From Ryuthela nishihirai (taxonomy: Eukaryota; Arthropoda; Arachnida; Araneae; Heptathelidae), in NCBI GenBank assembly GCA_038380435.1, contig JAWZYU010000025.1, forward strand, positions 29,116,707-29,180,706: a stretch of 64,000 bases of DNA. The letters are read 5' to 3'. A program made the translations under genes and the position numbers. Within the stretch, counting starts at the first letter, position 1; each line of letters starts with the position of its first letter. Below, piece after piece: positions 57,501 to 61,125 of the stretch. The notes under the pieces were generated by a model, which searched no databases, was not told the DNA's origin, and saw only the letters and a program-made list of their open reading frames with translations.

Positions 57501-58131
57501 CTCTGAATAACTTCTTTTCTCATCAACCATATCAGCAGGCTGTTGAGTTGGTAGCAAAGTCATCACTGCTTTCATCAAAGTAATCACTTAATCTCTACAG
57601 AGACATCAGCTTCTTATGGAAAAACATGTAAACATTGTTACTAACATTATTATTTTTTATAAGAAATTTTTGCAAGTATTTTGCATTATAAATTATGCTA
57701 TTATGCATTTTCAATTCTCTGTATTATCTCTCTCTAATATTATATAATTATTACTACTTAAATATTTAATTGGGAGGTGGTGAATTTGGATTTGTTAAGA
57801 GTTTCCACAGAGAACATTATAGTGCCAAGATCTATCTCAGGTGTTATAGCTATTGCTTATGGGAAATAGTATACTGATTTGTATTGTGATCCCTCACATA
57901 AATTGAGGTTATGGTATATTTGGATACAGCATTGAGGTATGTATTATAAACTCCACACATAAAAAGTAAATGGATAAACAATTATATCTGATTTCTTATT
58001 TATTTACAAAATTATATTAATTTTACCTTAACTTGTGCTTCATCGAACCAAGTGCTATTAGGCCTTTCTGTGCGTATTCTGCATAACAATTTTTTAAGCA
58101 AAGTTTCATCTAGTCGTACCTTTAAAGTTGC
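18298..58131 (-). CDS. SNX13: SNX13-like sorting nexin, ten 3' coding exons
   Basis: Ten minus-strand exons (58027-58131, 54029-54149, 47975-48148, 41829-41971, 36384-36599, 34812-35000, 31176-31321, 25062-25130, 21745-21857, 18298-18557) join into one open frame of 1536 nt ending in TGA. Each boundary is GT-AG and the phases agree. The product runs from the end of an RGS domain through an acidic linker and a PX domain (motif RRYSDF) to a nexin C-terminal domain (DDNIPLRILLLLMDEVFDL, ATYGDTINR, ELKHVIGSETTRKG). That order and those motifs are diagnostic of SNX13, rather than SNX14, SNX19 or SNX25. Family knowledge: SNX13 is an ER-anchored Mdm1-type protein whose PX domain reads endosomal phosphoinositides; it works at ER-endosome/lysosome contacts, and its RGS domain was reported to act on G-alpha-s. 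The membrane anchor and PXA domain are missing because they lie upstream of the window. Confidence 0.92.
19036..19093 (+). mobile_element. SINE A 3'-end fragment
   Basis: Only the last ~58 bp are present, including 'ctcagaggtaaaacaaccca'. It is a 5'-truncated copy. Confidence 0.7.
19556..20140 (+). mobile_element. LINE 3' fragment of a second family (CR1/Jockey-like)
   Basis: A frame at about 19583-19762 reads KCENYFVEPVFHNNYGKAHI, then SYLIPKIFNSLLSDLL and TYSEIKTKVSKWLLDINN before a stop. This is the 'R......P......S......P..WNSLP....s...FK..L..WL' C terminus of many CR1/Jockey-type RTs. After ~370 bp of 3' UTR it ends in 'taaggcttaataaagata' and a (TTA)n run at 20125-20138. It is unrelated to the RTE-like copies. 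It lies in the last SNX13-like intron. Confidence 0.65.
20631..21002 (+). mobile_element. SINE A, full length, diverged
   Basis: It starts with a worn tRNA-like head (TGTTCAGTCAGTAG, A-box-like, at about 20639-20652). The body keeps 'tgaaaagg', 'atgcatgagccataccctg', 'catgctaaagaacac' and 'ttagca.agtgtgtg', and the 3' end is 'ttcagaggtaaaacaacc'. B box degraded. It is directly followed within 110 bp by a SINE B copy. Confidence 0.78.
21108..21315 (+). mobile_element. SINE B, full length
   Basis: Head: A box TTGACTGAGTGGTTAAC (about 21114-21130) and B-box-like GGTTTGAGACC. Body as in the other copies. The 3' end carries GCTGCTTGAGG at 21290-21300, then an AT tail. It follows a SINE A copy by about 100 bp. 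Confidence 0.82.
21745..21857 (-). CDS. SNX13: SNX13-like exon: nexin_C domain, middle
   Basis: This exon is 113 nt with acceptor ...taccatag and donor CCAG/gtaaaa. It encodes QAMWPNGSLALPRPERDQNT followed by KMRSRVAAKLVMLCSLP, matching the 'A.WPNG.L' and 'R..T+..A+..+' blocks of SNX13 nexin_C. An alternative AG four bases into the exon would shift the frame and is rejected. The exon is too short to stand out as an open frame and was found by homology and phase. Confidence 0.93.
21858..25061 (-). other. SNX13-like intron with decayed Tc1-like element
   Basis: 3.2 kb, GT-AG. Tc1-like remnant at 23411-24670. A 22830-23050 stretch has a G-run and less AT-rich sequence that may be another old repeat, not identified. 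Confidence 0.8.
23411..24670 (+). mobile_element. Tc1-like transposon, decayed
   Basis: Fragments of a Tc1-family transposase appear in broken frames: LAITDRSAPSMTLAEQWRSV near 23875, LQFRLHTHQPLLQLPLAPQ near 23980, a decayed catalytic core, and SPDLSP.KNIWDMVKRRL near 24450-24510, then DSMPHHVQQVY near the C terminus. The 5' side starts near 'gttcaaaaaaacccgaacac' at about 23411, which looks like a terminal repeat; I found no matching inverted copy on the right. Lies in the SNX13-like intron before exon 21745-21857. Confidence 0.78.
25062..25130 (-). CDS. SNX13: SNX13-like micro-exon: nexin_C domain
   Basis: This exon is only 69 nt: one base completing Arg, 22 codons, then two bases of a split Lys. 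The acceptor is ...cattgcag and the donor AA/gtatgt. The peptide KILDYVQWTTSAEQMAEYIK corresponds to the nexin_C helix that follows 'DTINR' in SNX13. Phase continuity on both sides makes the small size credible. Confidence 0.93.
25317..28669 (+). mobile_element. RTE-like LINE, copy 2 (5'-truncated, 10-bp TSD)
   Basis: About 3.35 kb, nearly identical to copy 1 from copy-1 position ~10380 onward, so it lacks about 165 bp of the 5' region. It ends in a GATGATGATGAG tail. It is flanked by a perfect 10-bp target duplication AGGATTAACA (25307-25316 and 28670-28679), which fixes both ends. It sits antisense in the SNX13-like intron between exons 31176-31321 and 25062-25130, 186 bp from the latter. 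It carries the same 8-nt EN/RT deletion as copy 1. Confidence 0.93.
25626..28572 (+). pseudogene. LINE endonuclease-RT, broken
   Basis: The frame is broken in several places. It is open at 25626-26216 (N-terminal endonuclease; the metal-site motif is changed from LVLGDFNAKVG to LVLGAINATVG, losing the Asp). A frameshift and small losses follow at 26210-26370. It is open again at 26370-26837 (SDH intact), then frame-shifted by the 8-nt deletion at 26820. The RT continues to a TAA at 27607-27609 (AGA/TCA changed in 'IVRSYG') and again at 27640-28572, where YADD is intact. A 15-bp tandem duplication (GGGCAGACAATGGT-type) at about 28499-28522 shifts the C terminus. Not functional. Confidence 0.9.
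28714..29006 (-). mobile_element. SINE A body joined to SINE B
   Basis: It runs from the 3' end 'gggttgttttacctccga' through the body to 'gcggggaattttatgga', where SINE B sequence begins at once (29007). The SINE A head is missing. It lies 35 bp beyond the right target duplication of LINE copy 2. Confidence 0.82.
29007..29195 (+). mobile_element. SINE B, 5' edge missing
   Basis: It begins at 'tggttatcatgcttggct', so the first bases of the A box are lost. B box GTTTGAGCCC. The 3' end is GCTGCTTGAGG (29164-29174) then 'ggtaatttattattattta'. It is fused directly to a SINE A body of opposite orientation. Confidence 0.8.
31176..31321 (-). CDS. SNX13: SNX13-like exon: start of nexin C-terminal domain
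   Basis: This exon is 146 nt with acceptor ...acaaatag and donor AACAG/gtaat. It encodes GDDNIPLRILLLLMDEVFDL, then a basic helix (KSKDQWFRKRIVILLRQII) and NATYGDTINR. This is the best-conserved block of the SNX13/Mdm1-type nexin_C domain and is the strongest evidence for the family. The upstream intron (31322-34811) contains SINE pieces, a palindromic element and a piggyBac-type MITE. Confidence 0.95.
31655..31850 (-). mobile_element. SINE A fragment, old
   Basis: It matches the body: 'gcacaatggactaaatggtt', 'ggtcacagggatcc', 'atcaaggctatcagc', 'ctgtaatgtacaca'. Strongly diverged. Both ends are lost. Confidence 0.7.
33208..33405 (-). mobile_element. SINE A, head plus part of body
   Basis: The tRNA-like head is at the high end: B box GGTTTGAGTCC on the minus strand (33344-33354) and an A-box region 'ggttgtctcagttgatag' (33378-33395). 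The body holds 'catctgatgggcagctgccc'. It lacks the 3' half of the family. Confidence 0.75.
33565..33808. repeat. palindromic fold-back element, ~244 bp
   Basis: Two arms of about 92-95 bp (33565-33660 and 33717-33808) are inverted copies with a few mismatches and indels, around an AT-rich spacer with repeated 'ttgaattttcaaaa' motifs. Shared blocks include 'gtgaacactct', 'agattgatattagcaaaca' and 'actaacattttaat'. No coding capacity; probably a fold-back MITE. Confidence 0.85.
34162..34395 (+). mobile_element. SINE B, split by a piggyBac-type MITE
   Basis: The left part, 'aaggtatggatg' to 'ccatatggcatatcata', and the right part, 'caagctcctctcagatctct' to 'gcagctgcttaagag', are the two halves of one SINE B. 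They are separated by the 88-bp MITE and its TTAA duplication at 34257-34352. The head is missing. Confidence 0.78.
34261..34348. mobile_element. piggyBac-type MITE, 88 bp, TTAA duplication
   Basis: Perfect 12-bp inverted ends CCCTTTGCACTC / GAGTGCAAAGGG, flanked on both sides by TTAA (34257-34260 and 34349-34352). Removing the element plus one TTAA restores a continuous SINE B. No coding capacity; it would have been moved by a piggyBac-family transposase encoded elsewhere. Confidence 0.9.
34812..35000 (-). CDS. SNX13: SNX13-like exon: PX to nexin_C connector
   Basis: This exon is 189 nt, 63 codons, phase 0 at both ends, with acceptor ...ttttttcag and donor GAA/gtaatt. It encodes an amphipathic segment (VGAIVSPLKSSVKTVGHMVK, AVPDTLMDGLKDGL) of the kind that follows PX in SNX13, then a Ser/Gly-rich tail leading into the nexin_C domain. 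This connector is less conserved across the family than its neighbours, but its place and phases fit exactly. Confidence 0.88.
35517..35802. mobile_element. hAT-type MITE, 286 bp, 8-bp duplication
   Basis: Ends CAGGCATGTCCAACC and, inverted, CAAGTGTGTCCAACC (12 of 15 match), flanked by a perfect 8-bp duplication CTTTACAT (35509-35516 and 35803-35810). Such 8-bp duplications and CA-initial ends mark the hAT superfamily. It has no coding capacity. It lies in the intron between exons 36384-36599 and 34812-35000. Confidence 0.9.
36384..36599 (-). CDS. SNX13: SNX13-like exon: PX domain, second half
   Basis: This exon is 216 nt, exactly 72 codons, phase 0 at both ends, with acceptor ...cttttccag and donor ACA/gtaagt. 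It carries the PX membrane-insertion and phosphoinositide loop and following helices: LQFPGKKTFNNLSPQFLEKR, then LSEYLQCLLNPDTL. The FPGKK and FLEKR elements are typical PX signatures and closely resemble SNX13. The exon ends just after the PX fold. Confidence 0.93.
38402..38588. mobile_element. hAT-like MITE, old
   Basis: 187 bp with ends CAGTGATGTCGAAC and, inverted, CAGTGCTGTTCAAC (11 of 14). The interior resembles 'gcac'-ending hAT MITEs. Flanking 8-mers (CACTAAAG / GATTATAG) no longer match, so the call rests on the ends alone. Confidence 0.55.
39007..39023. repeat. C homopolymer run
   Basis: About 17 consecutive C at 39007-39023 in an AT-rich intron. Confidence 0.9.
39283..39580. repeat. 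TCTG-rich minisatellite
   Basis: About 300 bp of imperfect repeats mixing (TCTG)n with 'tatttcattcgtctgtctg'-like units of about 20-36 bp. It produces a long low-complexity open frame (39074-39592) that is not a gene. Confidence 0.9.
39604..40330. repeat. diverged tandem repeat, ~280-bp unit
   Basis: Three units start near 39627, 39908 and 40184, each with 'agata.tgatgaaatatta', then 'cc.gaa/catcc', 'ctattgttagagggc', 'gaaaattaaaa', 'gctacaaatttgaaatttt' and 'ttgacag...atttgccccct'. Spacing is about 276-281 bp. Heavily diverged. The function is unknown and there is no coding frame. Confidence 0.65.
40786..41010 (+). mobile_element. mariner fragment, opposite orientation
   Basis: About 225 bp. 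The peptide from 40858 on (SLLAQQKANGFLDKMIAG, then LIYDNVAHKSHSVKLENHPR and LGQNQ) is nearly identical to the matching block of the mariner at 42615-43725, which lies 2-3 kb away on the other strand. It corresponds to the region between the HTH and the second catalytic block. No inverted terminal repeat is visible around it. Confidence 0.8.
41829..41971 (-). CDS. SNX13: SNX13-like exon: PX domain, first half
   Basis: This exon is 143 nt with acceptor ...tattttcag and donor AAAAG/gtataaat. It encodes the first beta strands of a PX domain and the basic RRYSDF motif (residues 32-37 of the exon). In PX domains the first Arg-Tyr of this motif contacts the 3-phosphate of PI3P, so binding is plausible here. 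Codon phase matches both neighbours. The intron upstream (41972-47974) holds the antisense-decayed mariner and a full-size LINE. Confidence 0.92.
42615..43725 (-). mobile_element. mariner element, decayed, truncated by LINE
   Basis: The low end, 'aaggttgatgcaaagtaatg' at about 42615, closely resembles the Hsmar1-type mariner terminus and is preceded by TA. On the minus strand, transposase blocks appear in order across several frames: HKLCKIYGDKGISKSTCCQW, KFQSGNFHL, LDTWIPHQLSQQNL, VKLENHPRLGQNQ, KVMLCCWWDCRGIIHYKLL, and FYRNGIYKN near the end. These are mariner HTH and DDD blocks. The N-terminal end stops at the LINE tail (43726). I could not find the missing end beyond the LINE. Confidence 0.85.
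42636..42704. repeat. short tandem triplication of ~22 bp
   Basis: Three successive copies of 'aaagcatgagacaagaataa' with variable 2-4 nt spacers. They lie inside the decayed mariner just next to its terminal repeat. A local expansion with no coding role. Confidence 0.85.
43805..46741 (-). pseudogene. LINE endonuclease-RT, degraded, EN and RT start fused
   Basis: The first frame, 45203-46741 (512 residues), joins endonuclease (GTWNVRTL, LQETRW, GDFNAKVG, SDHYLVKS all present) to the linker and start of RT without interruption, showing the ancestral single ORF. Beyond 45203 the RT is split by a stop and frameshifts into 44939-45202, 44713-44916, 44415-44735, 44119-44412 and 43805-44071. The catalytic box reads YADN instead of YADD. 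A local inverted and direct duplication of a ~20-nt motif at 44899-44980 disrupts the DEQCGFRS region. Not functional. Confidence 0.88.
44899..44980. repeat. local inverted and direct duplication inside LINE copy 3
   Basis: The motif 'caattgactgtcaac' occurs several times, with an inverted copy 'gtcaattgtg', where the other LINE copies have it once. It destroys the RT frame. Confidence 0.8.
47975..48148 (-). CDS. SNX13: SNX13-like exon: acidic/serine linker between RGS and PX
   Basis: This exon is 174 nt and encodes a low-complexity Ser/Asp/Glu-rich linker (DDLSLCDSISLSSLDQEEYG ... MEDIELSAHIYNTG) leading into the first PX strand. It ends ACA G/gtttgt. Two acceptors lie 7 nt apart (before 48155 and before 48148). 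Only the one giving a first base at 48148 keeps the frame with the upstream exon (phase 1), so I chose it. The upstream AG would need another exon in between. Confidence 0.82.
49340..49369. repeat. T-run followed by G-run
   Basis: About 15 T then about 14 G with no break. Prone to replication slippage, and the exact length in any assembly is unsure. Confidence 0.85.
50511..50647. repeat. fold-back repeat with tRNA-like arms
   Basis: The arms 50511-50558 and 50598-50647 are near-perfect inverses: 'aataaatatagaggaaaaat' ... 'agatctgaaccca' against 'tgggttcagatccca' ... 'atttttcctctatatttatt'. The right arm contains GTGGGTTCAGATCCCAC, a perfect 5-bp stem with 7-nt loop like a tRNA T arm and close to a B box. 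The spacer is 39 bp. Confidence 0.85.
50754..50967. repeat. interleaved inverted repeats A-B-A'-B'
   Basis: A (50754-50810, 57 bp) is inverted as A' (50860-50916) with two mismatches. B (50811-50854, 44 bp) is inverted as B' (50924-50967) with none. The order A-B-A'-B' is not that of a simple hairpin: pairing one pair puts the other in a pseudoknot. No coding frame. Confidence 0.9.
52545..52889 (+). pseudogene. possible pogo/jerky-type transposase C-terminal remnant
   Basis: An open frame 52665-52889 (INEIIVEMIQEN ... PITAQEMQEVIL...RRVLEESG) has the 'I..EIV..V' and 'EAL..L...+R+LE' pattern seen at the acidic C terminus of Tigger/jerky transposases. Upstream in another frame is ISVQELNAQVAGYWQES. 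This is a weak resemblance by eye only, and it may be chance. Confidence 0.35.
52953..53725 (+). mobile_element. Tc1-like transposon fragment
   Basis: The element carries a transposase remnant whose C-terminal half is still open (53129-53608). Upstream sequence from 52953 includes broken HTH-side remnants (HISDLVANGLQQRPTTLSAD). Inverted terminal repeats were not identified, so the ends are approximate. It sits in the SNX13-like intron between exons 54029-54149 and 47975-48148, on the opposite strand. Confidence 0.75.
53129..53608 (+). pseudogene. Tc1-like transposase, C-terminal half
   Basis: 159 residues. Recognisable blocks: GGNMMVWG-like region degraded, then YLQHDNAPTHKECTITEWF with the second catalytic Asp, and HWPAQSPDLNLLEHLWDEV with the third acidic residue (Glu). 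I count 35 residues between this Asp and Glu, one more than the usual Tc1 DD34E spacing. The first catalytic Asp region upstream is frame-disrupted. Inactive. Confidence 0.8.
53797..53965 (+). mobile_element. SINE B, intact head
   Basis: This is the best tRNA-like head in the window: A box TGGCTGAGTGGTTAGC (53801-53816) and B box GGTTCAAGTCT (53843-53853), spaced as in a pol III promoter. The body follows, and the 3' part has a local duplication of 'gacagactgtgacagactc'. The GCTGCTTGAGG tail is absent. Confidence 0.8.
54029..54149 (-). CDS. SNX13: SNX13-like exon: RGS domain C-terminal helices
   Basis: This exon is 121 nt, starts in phase 0 after ...cattttag and ends GAT G/gtaagaat. It reads VYETMQEEQYFPTFKKGQ, then SYIKLLAELDLLKE, the conserved end of an RGS fold in SNX13 ('VYE..., F.P.F..., Y...LAELD'). 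The last residues are acidic and start the linker to the PX domain. The split codon is completed to Asp by the first two bases of the next exon. Confidence 0.9.
54774..55560 (-). pseudogene. IS630-Tc1-mariner superfamily transposase, decayed
   Basis: On the minus strand across frames: HFHLLGAVNTQNCRIWVTRN near 55380-55420, VTVWCRLTVAFIIVPFF near 55270-55320, FMQDDAPPYIATHVKQQLW near 55050-55110 (second catalytic Asp), PSFNPCDFWLCNL near 54950-54990 (third Asp region) and EMLQSMVEHAILWFQQVEDN near 54800-54865, ending TAG at 54774. The block order matches the arthropod/invertebrate transposases with 'FHLNGYVN..NCRIW' and 'SPDL.PCDFWLWG'. It is a different family from the other Tc1-like copies here. 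Ends unknown. Confidence 0.78.
56425..56700 (-). mobile_element. RTE-like LINE 3'-end fragment, heavily decayed
   Basis: About 275 bp align to the last part of the LINE RT and 3' end. Shared blocks include 'caattctaa.aaggtcctgtttgacatt', 'aggtctccctct' and 'gcacactgttc', in the same order as 43770-44000. Many substitutions and indels leave no reading frame. It lies in the SNX13-like intron between exons 58027-58131 and 54029-54149. Confidence 0.75.
56980..57362 (-). mobile_element. SINE A, full length
   Basis: It spans from the 3' end 'gggttgttttacctctga' (low end) to the tRNA-like head, with B box GGTTCGAGTCC at 57300-57310 and A box TGGCTCAGTCAGTAG at about 57339-57353 on the minus strand. 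The B box is intact, so this is one of the younger copies. An open frame across it is fortuitous. Confidence 0.83.
58027..58131 (-). CDS. SNX13: SNX13-like exon: RGS domain, penultimate part
   Basis: This exon is 105 nt, 35 codons, phase 0 at both ends. The acceptor is ...tttag before GCAACTTTA and the donor is AAG/gtaaaa. It encodes a helical RGS segment with LDETLLKKLLCRI and PNSTWFDEAQVK, matching the stretch of SNX13 before the last RGS helices. It is the most 5' exon I can find. The preceding exon should encode the start of RGS, and nothing between 58132 and 64000 on this strand fits. Confidence 0.88.
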
Positions 58132-58708
58132 CTAAACAGAAATTATACATGAAAGATGTAAAACAAAAATATACATAATTACATTTTTTTCAGCTTTTCA
58201 TGCACAGTAATTAATCAGAATTTTTTTTTCACATAGAGCAGACCTTGGTGATATTAATGAACATCTCTCGCCAAATACTATGAAGGAAAAGTAGGGTTAG
58301 CTTTATATTTTTAGATACACAAGAACATACATATATGTTAAAAATTTACTATATCATGATTAAGCTGTTACATATGGTAGACAGTGTATTAGAATCTTAG
58401 TGTGCGAAGTGCATATCATTTCCCACCAAAGCTGGGAGCATAATTACTAAGATGTAATTATGTTACAGTAATTTGAAAGCCATAATTGTAATCATAAAGT
58501 TATGTGAAGCTACAATAGATATTACAGTAAATAAAGGATATTTACCACTTTGTGGGAGTTGGCACAATTGCTAATCATAGGTATTTATAGATGCGATGAT
58601 GTCAGTTTCACAGTCCGATGTTTTTAAGCTGCCAATCCTAAGTAGATAAAGTGGTTGTATAATATTGTTCGCCGAAAGATGATGTGCTTCTGCTGACTTC
58701 CAGGGTGC

Positions 58709-58743
58709 TTCCTATGCGATTAGTGTTAAAATTCGCATAGGAA
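58709..58743. repeat. 11-bp perfect hairpin at a LINE junction
   Basis: TTCCTATGCGA (58709-58719) and TCGCATAGGAA (58733-58743), with a 13-nt loop. LINE sequence starts at the next base. Confidence 0.8.
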
Positions 58744-59420
58744 GGCTTTTTTTGGAAACTAACAGTATTCTTTTAGGAAAAAAGGAGCAGAGGAGGCACA
58801 ATTATTTGAGTGATAAGGCACTTGAGCTTATTTCAGAAAGAAGGAACTGCAGGAATGTCCTTAATCAGTATCCTACTAGTCCTAATAAAAAGCATTACAG
58901 AGAGCTTAATAAATGTGTAAAGGATCAGTTAGCTGCTGATAAGAATCTTTGGCTTGATGGCTTAGCTGAATTTGGTTCTTTCTAGGGTTAGTTATGGTAG
59001 TGAAACTTGGATGCTGTGTAAACAAGATAACAGGAAACTAGATGTTTTTTATTCTAGATGCTTACGTAGTATCTTGGATATTAGGTGGTTTAACTTTGTA
59101 ACTAATGATGAGGTTAGGCAAAGGAGTCTGCAACCTCCTTTAAGCAGCATATTGTGCAGAGAGAGACTCCGCTGGTTTGGCCATGTTGCCCGTATGAATA
59201 ATTATAGATTGGTGAATAGGGTTATGAACAGTGTGCCTAGAAGCCTCAGAAGGAGGGGGAGACCTAGGATGCGGTGGGCAGACATTGTCAAACAGGACCT
59301 TGTTAGAATTGGTGTGCAGTGTCCAGATGCAGCAGATGTAGCTCAGGACAGATATGCTTGGAGAATTAAACTGCATGGTCTGGTTGGACCTCCGTAGCCC
59401 ATGGCTGCTTGAGATGATGA
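58744..59420 (+). mobile_element. RTE-like LINE fragment with large internal deletion
   Basis: 58744-58968 matches the endonuclease-RT linker of copy 1 (about 11722-11937). It then jumps at 'gctga/atttggttctttctaggg' to the RT C-terminal region (copy-1 position ~13265) and continues to the LINE 3' end near 59420, so roughly 1.3 kb is deleted. The piece 58972-59397 stays open for 141 residues (LRWFGHVARM present). It retains the 8 nt lost from copies 1 and 2. The 5' junction abuts a perfect 11-bp hairpin (58709-58743). Confidence 0.85.
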
Positions 59421-59861
59421 CTACTACTTTTTGCAAAACTAACTGAAACCAGCCTTTTGTTAACCATAAGGCAGAATGTGAGAGACTGACTCCCTGGACT
59501 GCAACTGGCAATGCATTACCCAAAACATTTCCACAAATAATCAAGCCCATGATCAGTGAGACCTTGTGTAAATTATTACCAACTGAACTAAGTATCCAAT
59601 TTCTGTGAATATACAATAGTTCAAAAATTCTAAAACTGCACAGAATACTTTTTATTCTATATACATATAAACACTTACTGAAGAATATTTTCCTAATTTA
59701 TAGACGATGACTATGTGCCCTGCCAGACACTTATTTGTACAAGTGCAAAACTTTTAACTGTGCAGCAGAAAAATTATACTAAACAAATTTAAGTGTTAAG
59801 TCTGGGTGCACATTACTAATTTATACATTCAAATATTCACTAAATAACATGAGCTGGGAAA

Positions 59862-60088
59862 GATTGCCAAATAGGGCTTAAAGCCATGGCCCAATGTGCA
59901 GGAAAGCTGCAGCCTACGCATATTAAACAATATAAGGATGACCTCGATGGGAGGCATCCACCTGTCTCCAAAACGCTGCGTAGTTGACCCCATTTCTCAA
60001 ACTTCTCCGAGTCCGTGGGTTCTTATTACCTGACCATTTAGCCCATTATACACTAATAAGTGCCACTCAGAGGTAAACAAGCTAATCT
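59862..60088 (+). mobile_element. SINE A fragment, old
   Basis: The body is recognisable by 'cttaaagccatggccc', 'gatgggaggcatccacctgt', 'ttacctgaccatttagccca' and 'gccactcagaggtaaacaa'. It lacks the head. Confidence 0.72.
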
Positions 60089-61125
60089 AATCCTCTTTCT
60101 AGTTATGTGCACAGATAGGTTATAAAAATCAACTTCATTCCTAAAGTTTATATATTATTCCAATCTAATAACTATGCTATTTTTTCTTGTGTCCTATTAT
60201 TGATTTAAAATACTAAGGGAAAAATAAATATTTTTAATTAAAACAAAAATCCTCCAAATTGGAAAAATACTGTAGCAAAGATAGGTGCAGGTCACAGTAA
60301 ACTAAGGCAGTAAATCATTGAAAAATAATTCTATACTTGTAGAGATTCTTTCTCTACTCTTACTACAATGCTTCAATATACAACAATTGTTCCTGAGTCT
60401 TGTATCATCAAGAGTATGCAATATCAAGATATCAGACATTGCTGATGGAACAATTTATAATGGGTGCTAAGCTATATGCATCTGATCACATCCAGTATAC
60501 CTGCATTTGACCTGCACTTATGTTCCATAATCTACAAAATAAACAGTTAATGGATTTGCAAAAAACAAATAAGTGAACCATGTGAGGAAATATGGAAGCA
60601 GATGGTTGACATGTTAAAACTAAAAAGGAAAGATAACATAAAAACCTGTTAGATTACAAAACTGAATGCATGTAGTCCTCACAACATAAAGAACTTAGAA
60701 TCTATTCAGAACTATGAATGTTCCTGAATAATTCATATTACATTAAAAAAAAGTTCATTTGTGAGCAATAAAATTAGAAAGAGTCAGAGAAAACAAAAAG
60801 TGAGGGAAACGTTTTACTCATTTTCTTTTCAGCAAATAGGAGCAAAATAAATAAAATTTACTCATTTTAACTTCAATAAAATTGAAAAAGATAATTTTAC
60901 TACATTATTTTAATATAAATTTTAAAAATATTTTCTATTACTTAAAAAAATCTTACATTTATTTTATTTTATTGTTACATATGCACTTTAGATATGCTCA
61001 TCAGATATATAAATAGGATAAAGTAGTGCTATGGAGTATTTGCTTTAAAGCAATATAATTTTATAAAAACCAATAGATCTACACCTGCAAAGTTAATCAC
61101 CAAGGGAAAAAATCAAATAAAAATA

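Larger units (their letters stand above)
54150..58026 (-). other. SNX13-like intron with decayed transposase and repeats
   Basis: 3.9 kb, GT-AG. Contains the IS630-type transposase remnant, a decayed LINE fragment and a full SINE A. 57363-58026 shows nothing. Confidence 0.75.

Noticed and set aside
59140..59616. 158-codon minus-strand frame
   Set aside because: Antisense to the LINE C-terminal region.
60490..60550. Possible short SNX13-like exon on the minus strand ('ttttgtag' ... 'gcag/gtatac')
   Set aside because: AG and GT flank about 32 nt, but the peptide does not resemble the RGS domain start expected there.
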